64,000 bases of DNA, taken from assembly GCA_002163085.1 (NCBI GenBank), contig MAAJ01000001.1, positions 310,001 through 374,000 of the forward strand. Reading direction: 5' to 3'. Each line of letters opens with the position of its first letter. The first letter of the stretch is position 1. The DNA is from Methylophaga sp. 42_25_T18. Its GTDB lineage: Bacteria > Pseudomonadota > Gammaproteobacteria > Nitrosococcales > Methylophagaceae. Under the pieces are notes generated by a model. It saw only the letters and a list, made by a program, of their open reading frames with translations. It was not told where the DNA came from and made no database searches. The position numbers and the translations under genes are program-made. Positions 9,121 to 15,581 of the stretch are shown here, piece by piece.

Positions 9121-10374
9121 TTGCCACCATCTCCAACTACATATGACGTCATTATTCTGGGTGCAGGCGCTTCCGGGTTGATGTGTGCCTTTACCGCGGC
9201 TCAGCAGGGCCGTCGAGTCTTGGTTTTAGAGCGCGCCAATAAGATAGGTAAGAAGATCTTAATGTCCGGTGGTGGCAAGTGTAATTTCACCAACCATTTT
9301 GTCGAAGCGACAAACTTTATTTCAGATAACCCCCATTTTTGTAAGTCAGCGTTAAATCGTTATAGCCAGTGGGACTTTATTGCCATGGTTGAGCGATATG
9401 GCATTGACTACGAAGAACGCAAACATAGTCAGTTATTTTGCAAACAATCAGCAAAAGAAATTTTGGCTATGTTATTAACAGAGTGTGACGTAGCCGGGGT
9501 GGAGATAAAAACCCATAGTGAAATCGAATCGGTTGAGGCTATCGAATTAAAAGGTCATTCAGAAAAACACCAACATGAAGACAAGCGTAGCCGTTATCAG
9601 CTCAACATTAAACAAGGTCATGAAAAACAGAAACTACAATGTCAGTCGCTTGTTGTAGCTACAGGCGCCTTATCGATTCCATCATTGGGCGGCAGTGGCA
9701 TAGGTTATGACATAGCTCAGCAATTTGATTTAAAACTGACAGAGCGGCGAGCAGGGCTTGTGCCATTTATGTTTAGTGATAGTTATAAAGCAATCTGTGA
9801 ACGATTATCAGGGCTGGCATTAGAAGTAGACGTCAGTTGTCATTCACAAACGTTCACTGAAAACATTTTGTTTACACATCGAGGGTTAAGCGGTCCGGTG
9901 ATCTTGCAGATCTCCAATTATTGGCAACCGGGCGATGAAATTAGCATTGATCTACTGCCGGGGCTGAATGTGGCGGATTGGTTGCTCAAGACTAAACATA
10001 AAGAAGCTAAAAGTTTATTAAGAACAGTATTAACCAAAAAACTAGCCAAAGGTCTGGTGGCAGAATTACAAAGCCTGTTCTGGTCAGAACAAGCAGATAG
10101 ACCCTTGGCTGAGTTCAGTGATAAACAATTAATGATCATAGGTGACCAGCTAAACAATTGGACATTAAAACCGTCAGCCACAGAAGGTTATCGCACGGCA
10201 GAAGTAACATTGGGCGGCATTGATACCGATGGCATAAGCTCAAAGACGATGGAAGCGAAACAACAGTCTGGCTTGTATTTTATCGGTGAAGTATTAGATG
10301 TGACCGGCCACCTAGGCGGCTTTAACTTCCAGTGGGCATGGTCGTCCGGTTATACCGCCGGTTTATTTGTTTAA
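9121..10374 (+). CDS. HI0933/YhiN-family flavoprotein (NAD(P)/FAD-dependent oxidoreductase)
   Basis: The product has 417 residues and starts at TTG, with an AGGA-type site about 10 bases upstream. The Rossmann FAD motif GAGASGLMCAFTAA lies near residue 13, followed by KIGKKILMSGGGKCNFTN, diagnostic of the HI0933 family. Near the C-terminus are VTLGGID and the FAD-binding end GEVLDVTGHLGGFNFQWA. The reaction is unknown for the family. It is followed 13 bases later by the BtuF-like gene, so the two are probably co-transcribed. Confidence 0.9.
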   Translation: MPPSPTTYDVIILGAGASGLMCAFTAAQQGRRVLVLERANKIGKKILMSGGGKCNFTNHFVEATNFISDNPHFCKSALNRYSQWDFIAMVERYGIDYEERKHSQLFCKQSAKEILAMLLTECDVAGVEIKTHSEIESVEAIELKGHSEKHQHEDKRSRYQLNIKQGHEKQKLQCQSLVVATGALSIPSLGGSGIGYDIAQQFDLKLTERRAGLVPFMFSDSYKAICERLSGLALEVDVSCHSQTFTENILFTHRGLSGPVILQISNYWQPGDEISIDLLPGLNVADWLLKTKHKEAKSLLRTVLTKKLAKGLVAELQSLFWSEQADRPLAEFSDKQLMIIGDQLNNWTLKPSATEGYRTAEVTLGGIDTDGISSKTMEAKQQSGLYFIGEVLDVTGHLGGFNFQWAWSSGYTAGLFV

Positions 10375-10387
10375 ATAGAGAACGTTT

Positions 10388-11197
10388 ATGAATGATTATT
10401 ATCCACAGCGCATCATATGCATGACGGAAGAAACTACCGAGCTGTTATATCTGCTCGGTGAACAAGATCGCATCGTTGGCATATCAGGATTTACAGTACG
10501 TCCACCACAAGCACGTAAGGAAAAACCAAAAGTCGCAGCGTTTACTTCGGCCAAAATCGGTAAGATCTTGGAGTTAAAACCAGATCTGGTATTAGGTTTT
10601 TCTGATTTACAAGCCGATATTGCGGCTGATTTAATTCGCCAAGGCATAGCCGTACATATCTTTAATCAACGATCGATCGACGAGATCTTTGGCATGATCC
10701 TGATGGTTGGCGCCATGGTCGGTTGTCAGCAAAAAGCACAAGACTGGGTTACTGGCATAGAACACAAGATTGCCGAGATAAAAACACAGGTTGAATCTAG
10801 ACCCATCAGACCAAAAGTCTATTTTGAAGAATGGAATGACCCGCTCATAACAGGCATACAATGGGTATCTGAATTAATTGAAGTTGCGGGCGGGAAAGAG
10901 TGTTTTCCTGAGTTTTCGACGCAAAGTTTAGCTAAAAGTCGCATTATTGAAGATAATAGGGAGGTAGTGAATCGCAATCCAGATATCATTATTGGCTCAT
11001 GGTGCGGTAAGAAATTTAATCCAGAACATGTCAGGGCGCGTGAAGGCTGGAAGGACATAGCTGCAGTAAAAAACGACCAGCTGTTCGAAATAAAATCACC
11101 GAATATTTTACAGCCTGGCCCTGCAGCCTTAACCGATGGCTTGGATCAAATTAAAACCATTATTGATAACTGGCATTTAGCCCAACAACAAGGCTAA
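10388..11197 (+). CDS. Cobalamin-binding-like ABC substrate-binding-fold protein (BtuF-like), no signal peptide
   Basis: The 269-residue product has the helical-backbone periplasmic binding fold used for vitamin B12 and iron chelates (RIICMTEETTELLYLLG, DLVLGFSDLQADIA, VGAMVGCQQKA). No signal peptide or lipobox is visible. Either the protein stays in the cytoplasm or the annotated start is too far downstream; no better start with a leader is seen. No permease or ATPase genes lie beside it. The substrate cannot be inferred from sequence alone. Confidence 0.8.
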   Translation: MNDYYPQRIICMTEETTELLYLLGEQDRIVGISGFTVRPPQARKEKPKVAAFTSAKIGKILELKPDLVLGFSDLQADIAADLIRQGIAVHIFNQRSIDEIFGMILMVGAMVGCQQKAQDWVTGIEHKIAEIKTQVESRPIRPKVYFEEWNDPLITGIQWVSELIEVAGGKECFPEFSTQSLAKSRIIEDNREVVNRNPDIIIGSWCGKKFNPEHVRAREGWKDIAAVKNDQLFEIKSPNILQPGPAALTDGLDQIKTIIDNWHLAQQQG

Positions 11198-11202
11198 TAA
11201 TT

Positions 11203-11553
11203 TTGGCTCAGCAATGTTCAGTCTGCCAACAAGAGTTCACCTGTGGCCCTAATGAGGCTCAGCAAGCGTGTTGGTGTGATAATTTTCCTTATATTATGCC
11301 AGCTGAATTTGATCAGGCTTGTCGTTGTCCTTCCTGCTTGGCGAAGGCTATTGCTGATCGCATTGATCAAACCATTGAAGAAAAAGGCTGTGAACAAATG
11401 GTCGAAATTGCCAGCCAATATAAAAATAATAATGAATTAATTGACGGCATCGATTACACCATGGAACAAGGTTATATGGTGTTCAGCAAGTGGTATCACC
11501 TTAAGCGAGGTTCGTGTTGTGGCAATGGCTGCCGAAACTGCCCTTATGGTTGA
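11203..11553 (+). CDS. Cysteine-rich CWC/DUF5522 protein
   Basis: The product has 116 residues and starts at TTG five bases after the preceding stop. The N-terminal half has the cysteine-rich CWC pattern (CSVCQQEFTCGP, ACWCDNFP, CRCPSCLAKAI). The C-terminal half has the DUF5522 pattern (MVFSKWYHLKRGSCCG, CRNCPYG). The two are usually separate small genes and here are joined. The ten-plus cysteines suggest metal binding. Function is unknown. Confidence 0.78.
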   Translation: MAQQCSVCQQEFTCGPNEAQQACWCDNFPYIMPAEFDQACRCPSCLAKAIADRIDQTIEEKGCEQMVEIASQYKNNNELIDGIDYTMEQGYMVFSKWYHLKRGSCCGNGCRNCPYG

Positions 11554-11574
11554 AAATTAAACGTTAAGATATAG

Positions 11575-11594
11575 ACTGACAGTATGCTGTCAGT
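11575..11594. promoter_or_regulatory. YafY-type operator candidate 1
   Basis: ACTGACAGTATGCTGTCAGT is an 8-bp perfect inverted repeat around TATG. The same site occurs at 13007-13026 and 14472-14491, differing at one base. It lies 50 bases upstream of the 11645 gene. The nearby YafY-family regulator is the obvious candidate binder (inference). Confidence 0.75.
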
Positions 11595-11644
11595 AGCGCC
11601 TATTATTATGAAGACTCTTTTTAATTATTCACAAAAGAGGAAAC

Positions 11645-11947
11645 ATGATGAACAAGACAGACTATGTAATAGACGTTGCCGTTTTTACCGTTAAAGAAGA
11701 GTTTGTAGCTCAACTGCCAACAATAAGAGCAGACTTAAGGCAGGCGTTAAAAGGGTTTAGTGGTTTCCTAGGCCTTGAAAGCTTATCCCCTATCGGCGAC
11801 AGTAGAATATTTGTTGACCTAGCAAAATGGGACACAATGGAAAGTGTGAAGGTCGTGGCTCAGGCATTTGAAAGCGGTGATGAGCGGTTTTTACCTTTAA
11901 TGGAAGCAGTAGAAGAGTTGAACTTTATGGGTTACTTTCAGCCTTAG
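11645..11947 (+). CDS. Small dimeric alpha/beta-barrel (ABM-like) protein
   Basis: The product has 100 residues with a predicted ferredoxin-like alpha-beta layout (DVAVFTVKEEFVAQLPTIRADL, FSGFLGLES, DLAKWDTMESVKVVAQAF), as in antibiotic-biosynthesis-monooxygenase-like and DUF-type dimeric barrel proteins. Specific function is unknown. AAGAGG precedes the ATG. Operator candidate 1 lies in its promoter region. A second, unrelated-in-detail protein of the same general fold is at 15259, also under such an operator. Confidence 0.65.
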   Translation: MMNKTDYVIDVAVFTVKEEFVAQLPTIRADLRQALKGFSGFLGLESLSPIGDSRIFVDLAKWDTMESVKVVAQAFESGDERFLPLMEAVEELNFMGYFQP

Positions 11948-12040
11948 TAAAATGATTAATTGGTGTCGGCGTTGTTGCCTGACAGCGCGCAGACACCAGC
12001 TGGTTAAAATGATGTATGTTTTTAATAGAAACGGAGATTC

Positions 12041-12304
12041 ATGATGACACCTACAATTTTGTTAATGATGGCAATTTTTATCTTAGGCGCCGGAGCCTTA
12101 ATCGGCTTCTTTAAAACCAAAACGAAAGGGTTTGGTCGCTTTACCACCAGTGTGTTTTTGATCTTGTTAGTGATCATCATTGCTGCCTTGTTATATGCCG
12201 GTGGCAAGTTGGAAGGTCAAGTCATGGCCAATGTATTGTTTGCAGTCTTTGGTTTTGCTGGCGGATTATTTACCAGCAAGGATGGTAATGAGGCTGGTAA
12301 GTAA
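12041..12304 (+). CDS. Small two-segment membrane protein
   Basis: The product has 87 residues with hydrophobic segments at about 4-23, 36-54 and probably 64-80. A basic loop lies between the first two (KTKTKGFGR). An ACGGAG site precedes the ATG. It sits 9 bases before the YafY regulator and may be co-transcribed with it. No recognisable function. Confidence 0.7.
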   Translation: MMTPTILLMMAIFILGAGALIGFFKTKTKGFGRFTTSVFLILLVIIIAALLYAGGKLEGQVMANVLFAVFGFAGGLFTSKDGNEAGK

Positions 12305-12313
12305 TAGTAAATC

Positions 12314-13000
12314 ATGAGTAAGCCCGATCGCCTATTTCAGTTAACTAATCTATTACGCGCTCATCAGCCAGTGACGGCGAAACAGCTCGCCGAAAAGATG
12401 ATGTTGTCGGAAAGAACCATCTATCGATATATTGATGATCTATCGGTTTCTGGCATTCCTGTTTATGGTGAAGCCGGTGTTGGATATAGGCTAACCGAAG
12501 GGTTTGAATTGCCACCCTTACATCTCACTCCACTAGAGTTAGAAGCTTTAGTGCTGGGTGTAAATCTAGTTACAACTAGAACCGGTGAAAACCTCAGCCA
12601 AGCAGCACATTCTTTATTATCAAAAATTGAGGCATCTTTACCCTTAGATCATGACTTGAAAATGGGCAATGAGTCGGTCGCCCTTGCACCCTATAGTTTC
12701 TATGATGAAAAAATTCGTAAAAATTGGGATGTGGTACACACAGCGATAAAAGACAAAACGCAATTACAACTGCATTATTTATCCTTAGATGATCAAGAAT
12801 CGGACCGAGCTATTTTCCCGCTTGGATTGTTTTATTGGGGCGGAGTTTGGACGCTTGGCGCTTGGTGTTTTTTACGACAGGCGTATCGAAACTTCAGAGT
12901 AGATCGTATAGAAGATATTAGCATTTCAACTGACACCTCAGTCCTGCCCGAGCATGTATCGCTAACGGACTATGTTCAAGTGCAAAATTCACAACATTAA
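12314..13000 (+). CDS. YafY-family transcriptional regulator (HTH_11 + WYL)
   Basis: The product has 228 residues. The N-terminal winged helix (RLFQLTNLLRAHQPVTAKQLAEKM, SERTIYRYIDDL) is of the HTH_11/DeoR type. The C-terminal WYL-type ligand domain follows (LQLHYLSLDD, YWGGVWTLGAWCFLRQAYRNFRVDRI). Such regulators often control small neighbouring genes. Three matching palindromes lie within 3 kb, one immediately after its stop codon. A remnant of a second regulator of this family is at 14349-14459. Confidence 0.9.
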   Translation: MSKPDRLFQLTNLLRAHQPVTAKQLAEKMMLSERTIYRYIDDLSVSGIPVYGEAGVGYRLTEGFELPPLHLTPLELEALVLGVNLVTTRTGENLSQAAHSLLSKIEASLPLDHDLKMGNESVALAPYSFYDEKIRKNWDVVHTAIKDKTQLQLHYLSLDDQESDRAIFPLGLFYWGGVWTLGAWCFLRQAYRNFRVDRIEDISISTDTSVLPEHVSLTDYVQVQNSQH

Positions 13001-13006
13001 AACGTT

Positions 13007-13026
13007 ACTGACAGTATGTTGTCAGT
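13007..13026. promoter_or_regulatory. YafY-type operator candidate 2
   Basis: ACTGACAGTATGTTGTCAGT begins 6 bases after the YafY stop and is followed by a well-formed ribosome site and ATG at 13069. It is identical to operator candidate 3 over all 20 bases, and to candidate 1 at 19 of 20. Confidence 0.75.
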
Positions 13027-13068
13027 AGTGAAATGCATAATGCAGTTGATATTTAAACGAAGGGAATA

Positions 13069-13110
13069 ATGATGCCCGACGAAAAGATGAATAAAGGCCG
13101 TTGCCGGTAA
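13069..13110 (+). pseudogene. 13-codon ORF after operator 2; possible gene relic
   Basis: A GAAGGGA ribosome site is followed by ATG ATG and 13 codons (MMPDEKMNKGRCR) ending at TAA. The reading frame then continues open, in phase, into the ycaQ-like gene at 13153. The KGRC end resembles the start of GFA-family proteins (compare AKGSCLCG in the 14536 gene). Most likely this is the broken 5' end of a former operator-controlled gene. A leader peptide is an alternative. Confidence 0.4.
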
Positions 13111-13152
13111 GGATTTGGCGAAAAATTCAGCTTCAATATAGAGCGCCCAAGC

Positions 13153-14367
13153 ATGTACAAAAAGTTGAGAAAAATGGCCTTGTTTCATCAAGGACTGACC
13201 AAGCAGTATCCGTTTGGTCGAGGTAAAGAAACAAGCAAGAACGCATTGGAGCATCTTGGTTATGTACAGATAGATACGCTTGCTGTTGTAGAACGGGCAC
13301 ATCATCACACACTGTGGAGTCGGATACCCAATTACCAGTCCAATAACCTTAATCAGCTAGTGCGAGAACGAAGTGCATTCGAATATTGGTCTCACGCCGC
13401 TTCTTATTTACCTATGCGGGATTATCGTTTTAGCTTACCCAAAATGTTATCGATCAAACGGGGCGAATCAGGCCACTATAAGAATATCGATAAAAAACAC
13501 ATTGCTTATGTCTACGATCGCATTCGTATTGATGGGCCACAACAAGCAAGAAACTTTGAGTCAAACAGCGAAAAAAACGGTAAATGGTGGGATTGGAAAC
13601 CGAGTAAACGGGCTCTGGAAAAACTCTTCATGCAAGGTGATCTGATGGTCACGGAGCGAAGGGGAATGGAAAAGGTTTATGATTTAACAGACAGAGTTCT
13701 ACCAGACAATATTGATCTCAGAGAACCCTCCCCACTAGAATTTGCTGAATACTTGCTCAATACCTCAATGAGGGCGAACGGGTTTACTAGCCTTAAACAA
13801 CTCACACATTTAAGGCCGGGGAGTCCACTTCGAAAAAACATTTTCTCGGTGCTACAACAAAAAAGACAAGAAGGCATCATCACGGAAATAAACATAGATA
13901 ATCAAGCTGCTATTTATGCTTCTAGTGAATCTTTAGATAGCAGAATTAATATCAAACCCGGAAATTTAAAATTTCTTTCTCCTTTTGATAATGCGGTTAT
14001 CCACCGTGAACGCGTTGAGCTATTATTTAACTTCAACTACCGGCTCGAATGTTATTTGCCGGCTGACAAGCGTCGGTTCGGTTATTTTTGTTTGCCTATA
14101 CTCTATGGTGATCGGCTGGTAGGAAGGATTGATTGCAAAGCCCATCGCAAAACCGGCGTGCTTGAAATCATTCATCTACACCTTGAAAAGGCGATAAAAG
14201 ATATCGACCATTTTCTTTTTTATTTTGCAAAGACGGCTTATGATTTTGCAAAATTTAACCAATGTCATTCATTAGAACTGAAGACAGTGACACCACAAAA
14301 CCTACAAAAAAACGTTCAACGAGAACTAAGTAATTTTAATCTACGCCGTATCGAAACTTCAGAGTAG
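13153..14367 (+). CDS. YcaQ/AlkZ-type winged-helix DNA glycosylase family protein
   Basis: The 404-residue protein is of the HTH_42 (YcaQ/AlkX, AlkZ) family, whose members unhook DNA interstrand crosslinks. The N-terminal part has the family's catalytic QxD-type motif in VQIDTLAVVERAHHHTLWSR near residue 38. The central ALEKLFMQGDLMVTERRGMEKVYDL and the FLSPFDNAVIHRERVELLFNFNYRLECY block are also characteristic. The last residues and stop codon lie inside a relic of a YafY gene read in another frame, so the C-terminus appears to have been created or altered by a rearrangement. Its own ribosome site is weak. Confidence 0.85.
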   Translation: MYKKLRKMALFHQGLTKQYPFGRGKETSKNALEHLGYVQIDTLAVVERAHHHTLWSRIPNYQSNNLNQLVRERSAFEYWSHAASYLPMRDYRFSLPKMLSIKRGESGHYKNIDKKHIAYVYDRIRIDGPQQARNFESNSEKNGKWWDWKPSKRALEKLFMQGDLMVTERRGMEKVYDLTDRVLPDNIDLREPSPLEFAEYLLNTSMRANGFTSLKQLTHLRPGSPLRKNIFSVLQQKRQEGIITEINIDNQAAIYASSESLDSRINIKPGNLKFLSPFDNAVIHRERVELLFNFNYRLECYLPADKRRFGYFCLPILYGDRLVGRIDCKAHRKTGVLEIIHLHLEKAIKDIDHFLFYFAKTAYDFAKFNQCHSLELKTVTPQNLQKNVQRELSNFNLRRIETSE

Positions 14368-14459
14368 ACCGTATAGAAGGTATGACGTTCGCAACTGAAA
14401 TTTCAGCCATGCCCGAGCACGTTTCGTTGAGCAACTATATTCAGGAGCAAAAATCATAA
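14349..14459 (+). pseudogene. C-terminal remnant of a second YafY-family regulator
   Basis: Read in frame from 14349, 36 codons plus stop match the C-terminus of the intact YafY at 12314: 22 of 36 residues are identical by my count, including YRNFRVDRIE and PEHVSL. DNA identity is highest at the left edge (about 20 identical bases). The rest of the gene is absent. Like the intact copy, it is followed within 15 bases by an identical operator. It overlaps the last 19 bases of the ycaQ-like gene in a different frame. Confidence 0.85.
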
Positions 14460-14471
14460 TGCTGACACCTT

Positions 14472-14491
14472 ACTGACAGTATGTTGTCAGT
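14472..14491. promoter_or_regulatory. YafY-type operator candidate 3
   Basis: ACTGACAGTATGTTGTCAGT lies 45 bases upstream of the GFA-family gene start. It probably controls the GFA, TfoX_C and ABM-like genes as one unit. Confidence 0.75.
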
Positions 14492-14535
14492 AGTCATCGC
14501 CATAATGGAGCGAACGTTTACATAAAGGAACAAAA

Positions 14536-14964
14536 ATGTCTGATGTAATTAATGCGAAAGGAAGTTGTCTGTGTGGCAATGTTCAGGTGTCGGTTCAACA
14601 GCAAAGCCCAAAAGTGGGTGTTTGCCATTGCTCTAACTGTAGAAATTGGACGGGAGGCCCTTTTGTTGGTGTGGATTGTGGAACCGATGTGCAGTTCACC
14701 GGTTCTCAGTCTATTTCGGCGTTTAAATCTTCAGATTGGGCTGAACGAGGTTTTTGCAATAACTGTGGCACGCACTTGTTTTATCGCTTTCTCGAATCAC
14801 AGCAATACATAATGCCGGCCGGGCTGTTTGACGACGATCAGGCCTTTGAAATGGATCACCAGATCTTTATTGACGAAAAACCAAATTATTATAGCTTTAT
14901 CAATAAAACAGACAATATGACCGGTGCTGAAGTGTTTGCCAAATATGCCTCAGCCGATGATTAA
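14536..14964 (+). CDS. GFA-family (glutathione-dependent formaldehyde-activating-like) zinc protein
   Basis: The product has 142 residues. Zinc ligands of the GFA fold are visible in CLCGNV, VCHCSNCRNWTG and GFCNNCGTHLFYR. The family name derives from one enzyme that joins formaldehyde to glutathione; most members have no proven activity, so a role in formaldehyde handling must not be assumed even in a methylotroph. AAAGGAAC precedes the ATG. It is the first gene behind operator 3, and its 3' end overlaps the TfoX_C gene. Confidence 0.85.
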   Translation: MSDVINAKGSCLCGNVQVSVQQQSPKVGVCHCSNCRNWTGGPFVGVDCGTDVQFTGSQSISAFKSSDWAERGFCNNCGTHLFYRFLESQQYIMPAGLFDDDQAFEMDHQIFIDEKPNYYSFINKTDNMTGAEVFAKYASADD

Positions 14965-15262
14965 AGCTGACGTGAGAATAAAAGACTTAAAAGGCTTCGG
15001 TGAAAAAAGTGAAGAGATCCTTGCCAAAGTTGGTATTCACTCTGTGGATGAATTTATGGCGATTGACCCCTTCGAGCTTTATAAAAAGTTAAAAAAAACA
15101 GTGCCAAGAACAGGCTTGAATTCTATCTATGCCATTATCGGCGCTCAAGAAGATAAACATTGGCAGGTAATCGCTCGAGAGAAAAAGACCGAAATCTTAT
15201 TCAGGCTTGATGATATGGGCTTGGCGCCTAAATCATCCCAAAAGAAAAAAGACAACGAATGA
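14945..15262 (+). CDS. TfoX C-terminal-domain protein
   Basis: The product has about 105 residues and consists only of the TfoX/Sxy C-terminal helical domain (IKDLKGFGEKSEEILAKVGI, LYKKLKK, LNSIYAIIGA), plus a lysine-rich tail. The start is uncertain: in-frame ATGs at 14924, 14945 and 14957 all lie within the end of the GFA gene. The stop overlaps the next start by 4 bases. The matching TfoX N-terminal domain is encoded separately at 18168. Whether it affects competence is unknown; many short TfoX-domain proteins have other or unknown roles. Confidence 0.82.
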   Translation: MPQPMIKADVRIKDLKGFGEKSEEILAKVGIHSVDEFMAIDPFELYKKLKKTVPRTGLNSIYAIIGAQEDKHWQVIAREKKTEILFRLDDMGLAPKSSQKKKDNE

Positions 15263-15555
15263 CACCATGTACAGAATTTGCCGTATTTCGGGTCAAAAAA
15301 GAAAATATCGACCAAGTTATAGCCTTAAGTAAGCGTATATTTTCTGAAATGAATGCTGGAGGCGAAGTTATTACTGCTCATCAAGTATTAACTAAAACAG
15401 ATGAGCCGGAACAAATTTGTTGGCATTTGACTTGGATTGATGCTGATACGGCCAAGGAAACCGTGGAGCAGTGGCCAACGTTTGCTAGCACGAAAGCGTT
15501 TCAAGCCCTGGTAGAGAAAGACATTTATTATGGTAATTTTGTCGAAGCGTTTTAA
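15259..15555 (+). CDS. Small dimeric alpha/beta-barrel (ABM-like) protein
   Basis: The product has 98 residues with a ferredoxin-like alpha-beta pattern (FAVFRVKKENIDQVIALSKR, HLTWIDADTAKETVEQWP). The ATG overlaps the TfoX_C stop (ATGA), so it is translationally coupled as the third gene of the GFA unit. Function is unknown; a ligand-binding or monooxygenase-like role is typical of the fold only. Confidence 0.65.
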   Translation: MTPCTEFAVFRVKKENIDQVIALSKRIFSEMNAGGEVITAHQVLTKTDEPEQICWHLTWIDADTAKETVEQWPTFASTKAFQALVEKDIYYGNFVEAF

Positions 15556-15581
15556 CAATGGTTTGTGGAAGAAGGTTTTAT

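Noticed and set aside
12997..13308. 103-codon minus-strand ORF covering operator 2 and the ycaQ start
   Set aside because: It overlaps strongly supported plus-strand elements and has no recognisable protein features.
14536..14964. GFA protein as the formaldehyde-detoxifying enzyme of this methylotroph
   Set aside because: Most GFA-fold proteins lack that activity and the protein lies in a small accessory regulon, not with C1 genes.
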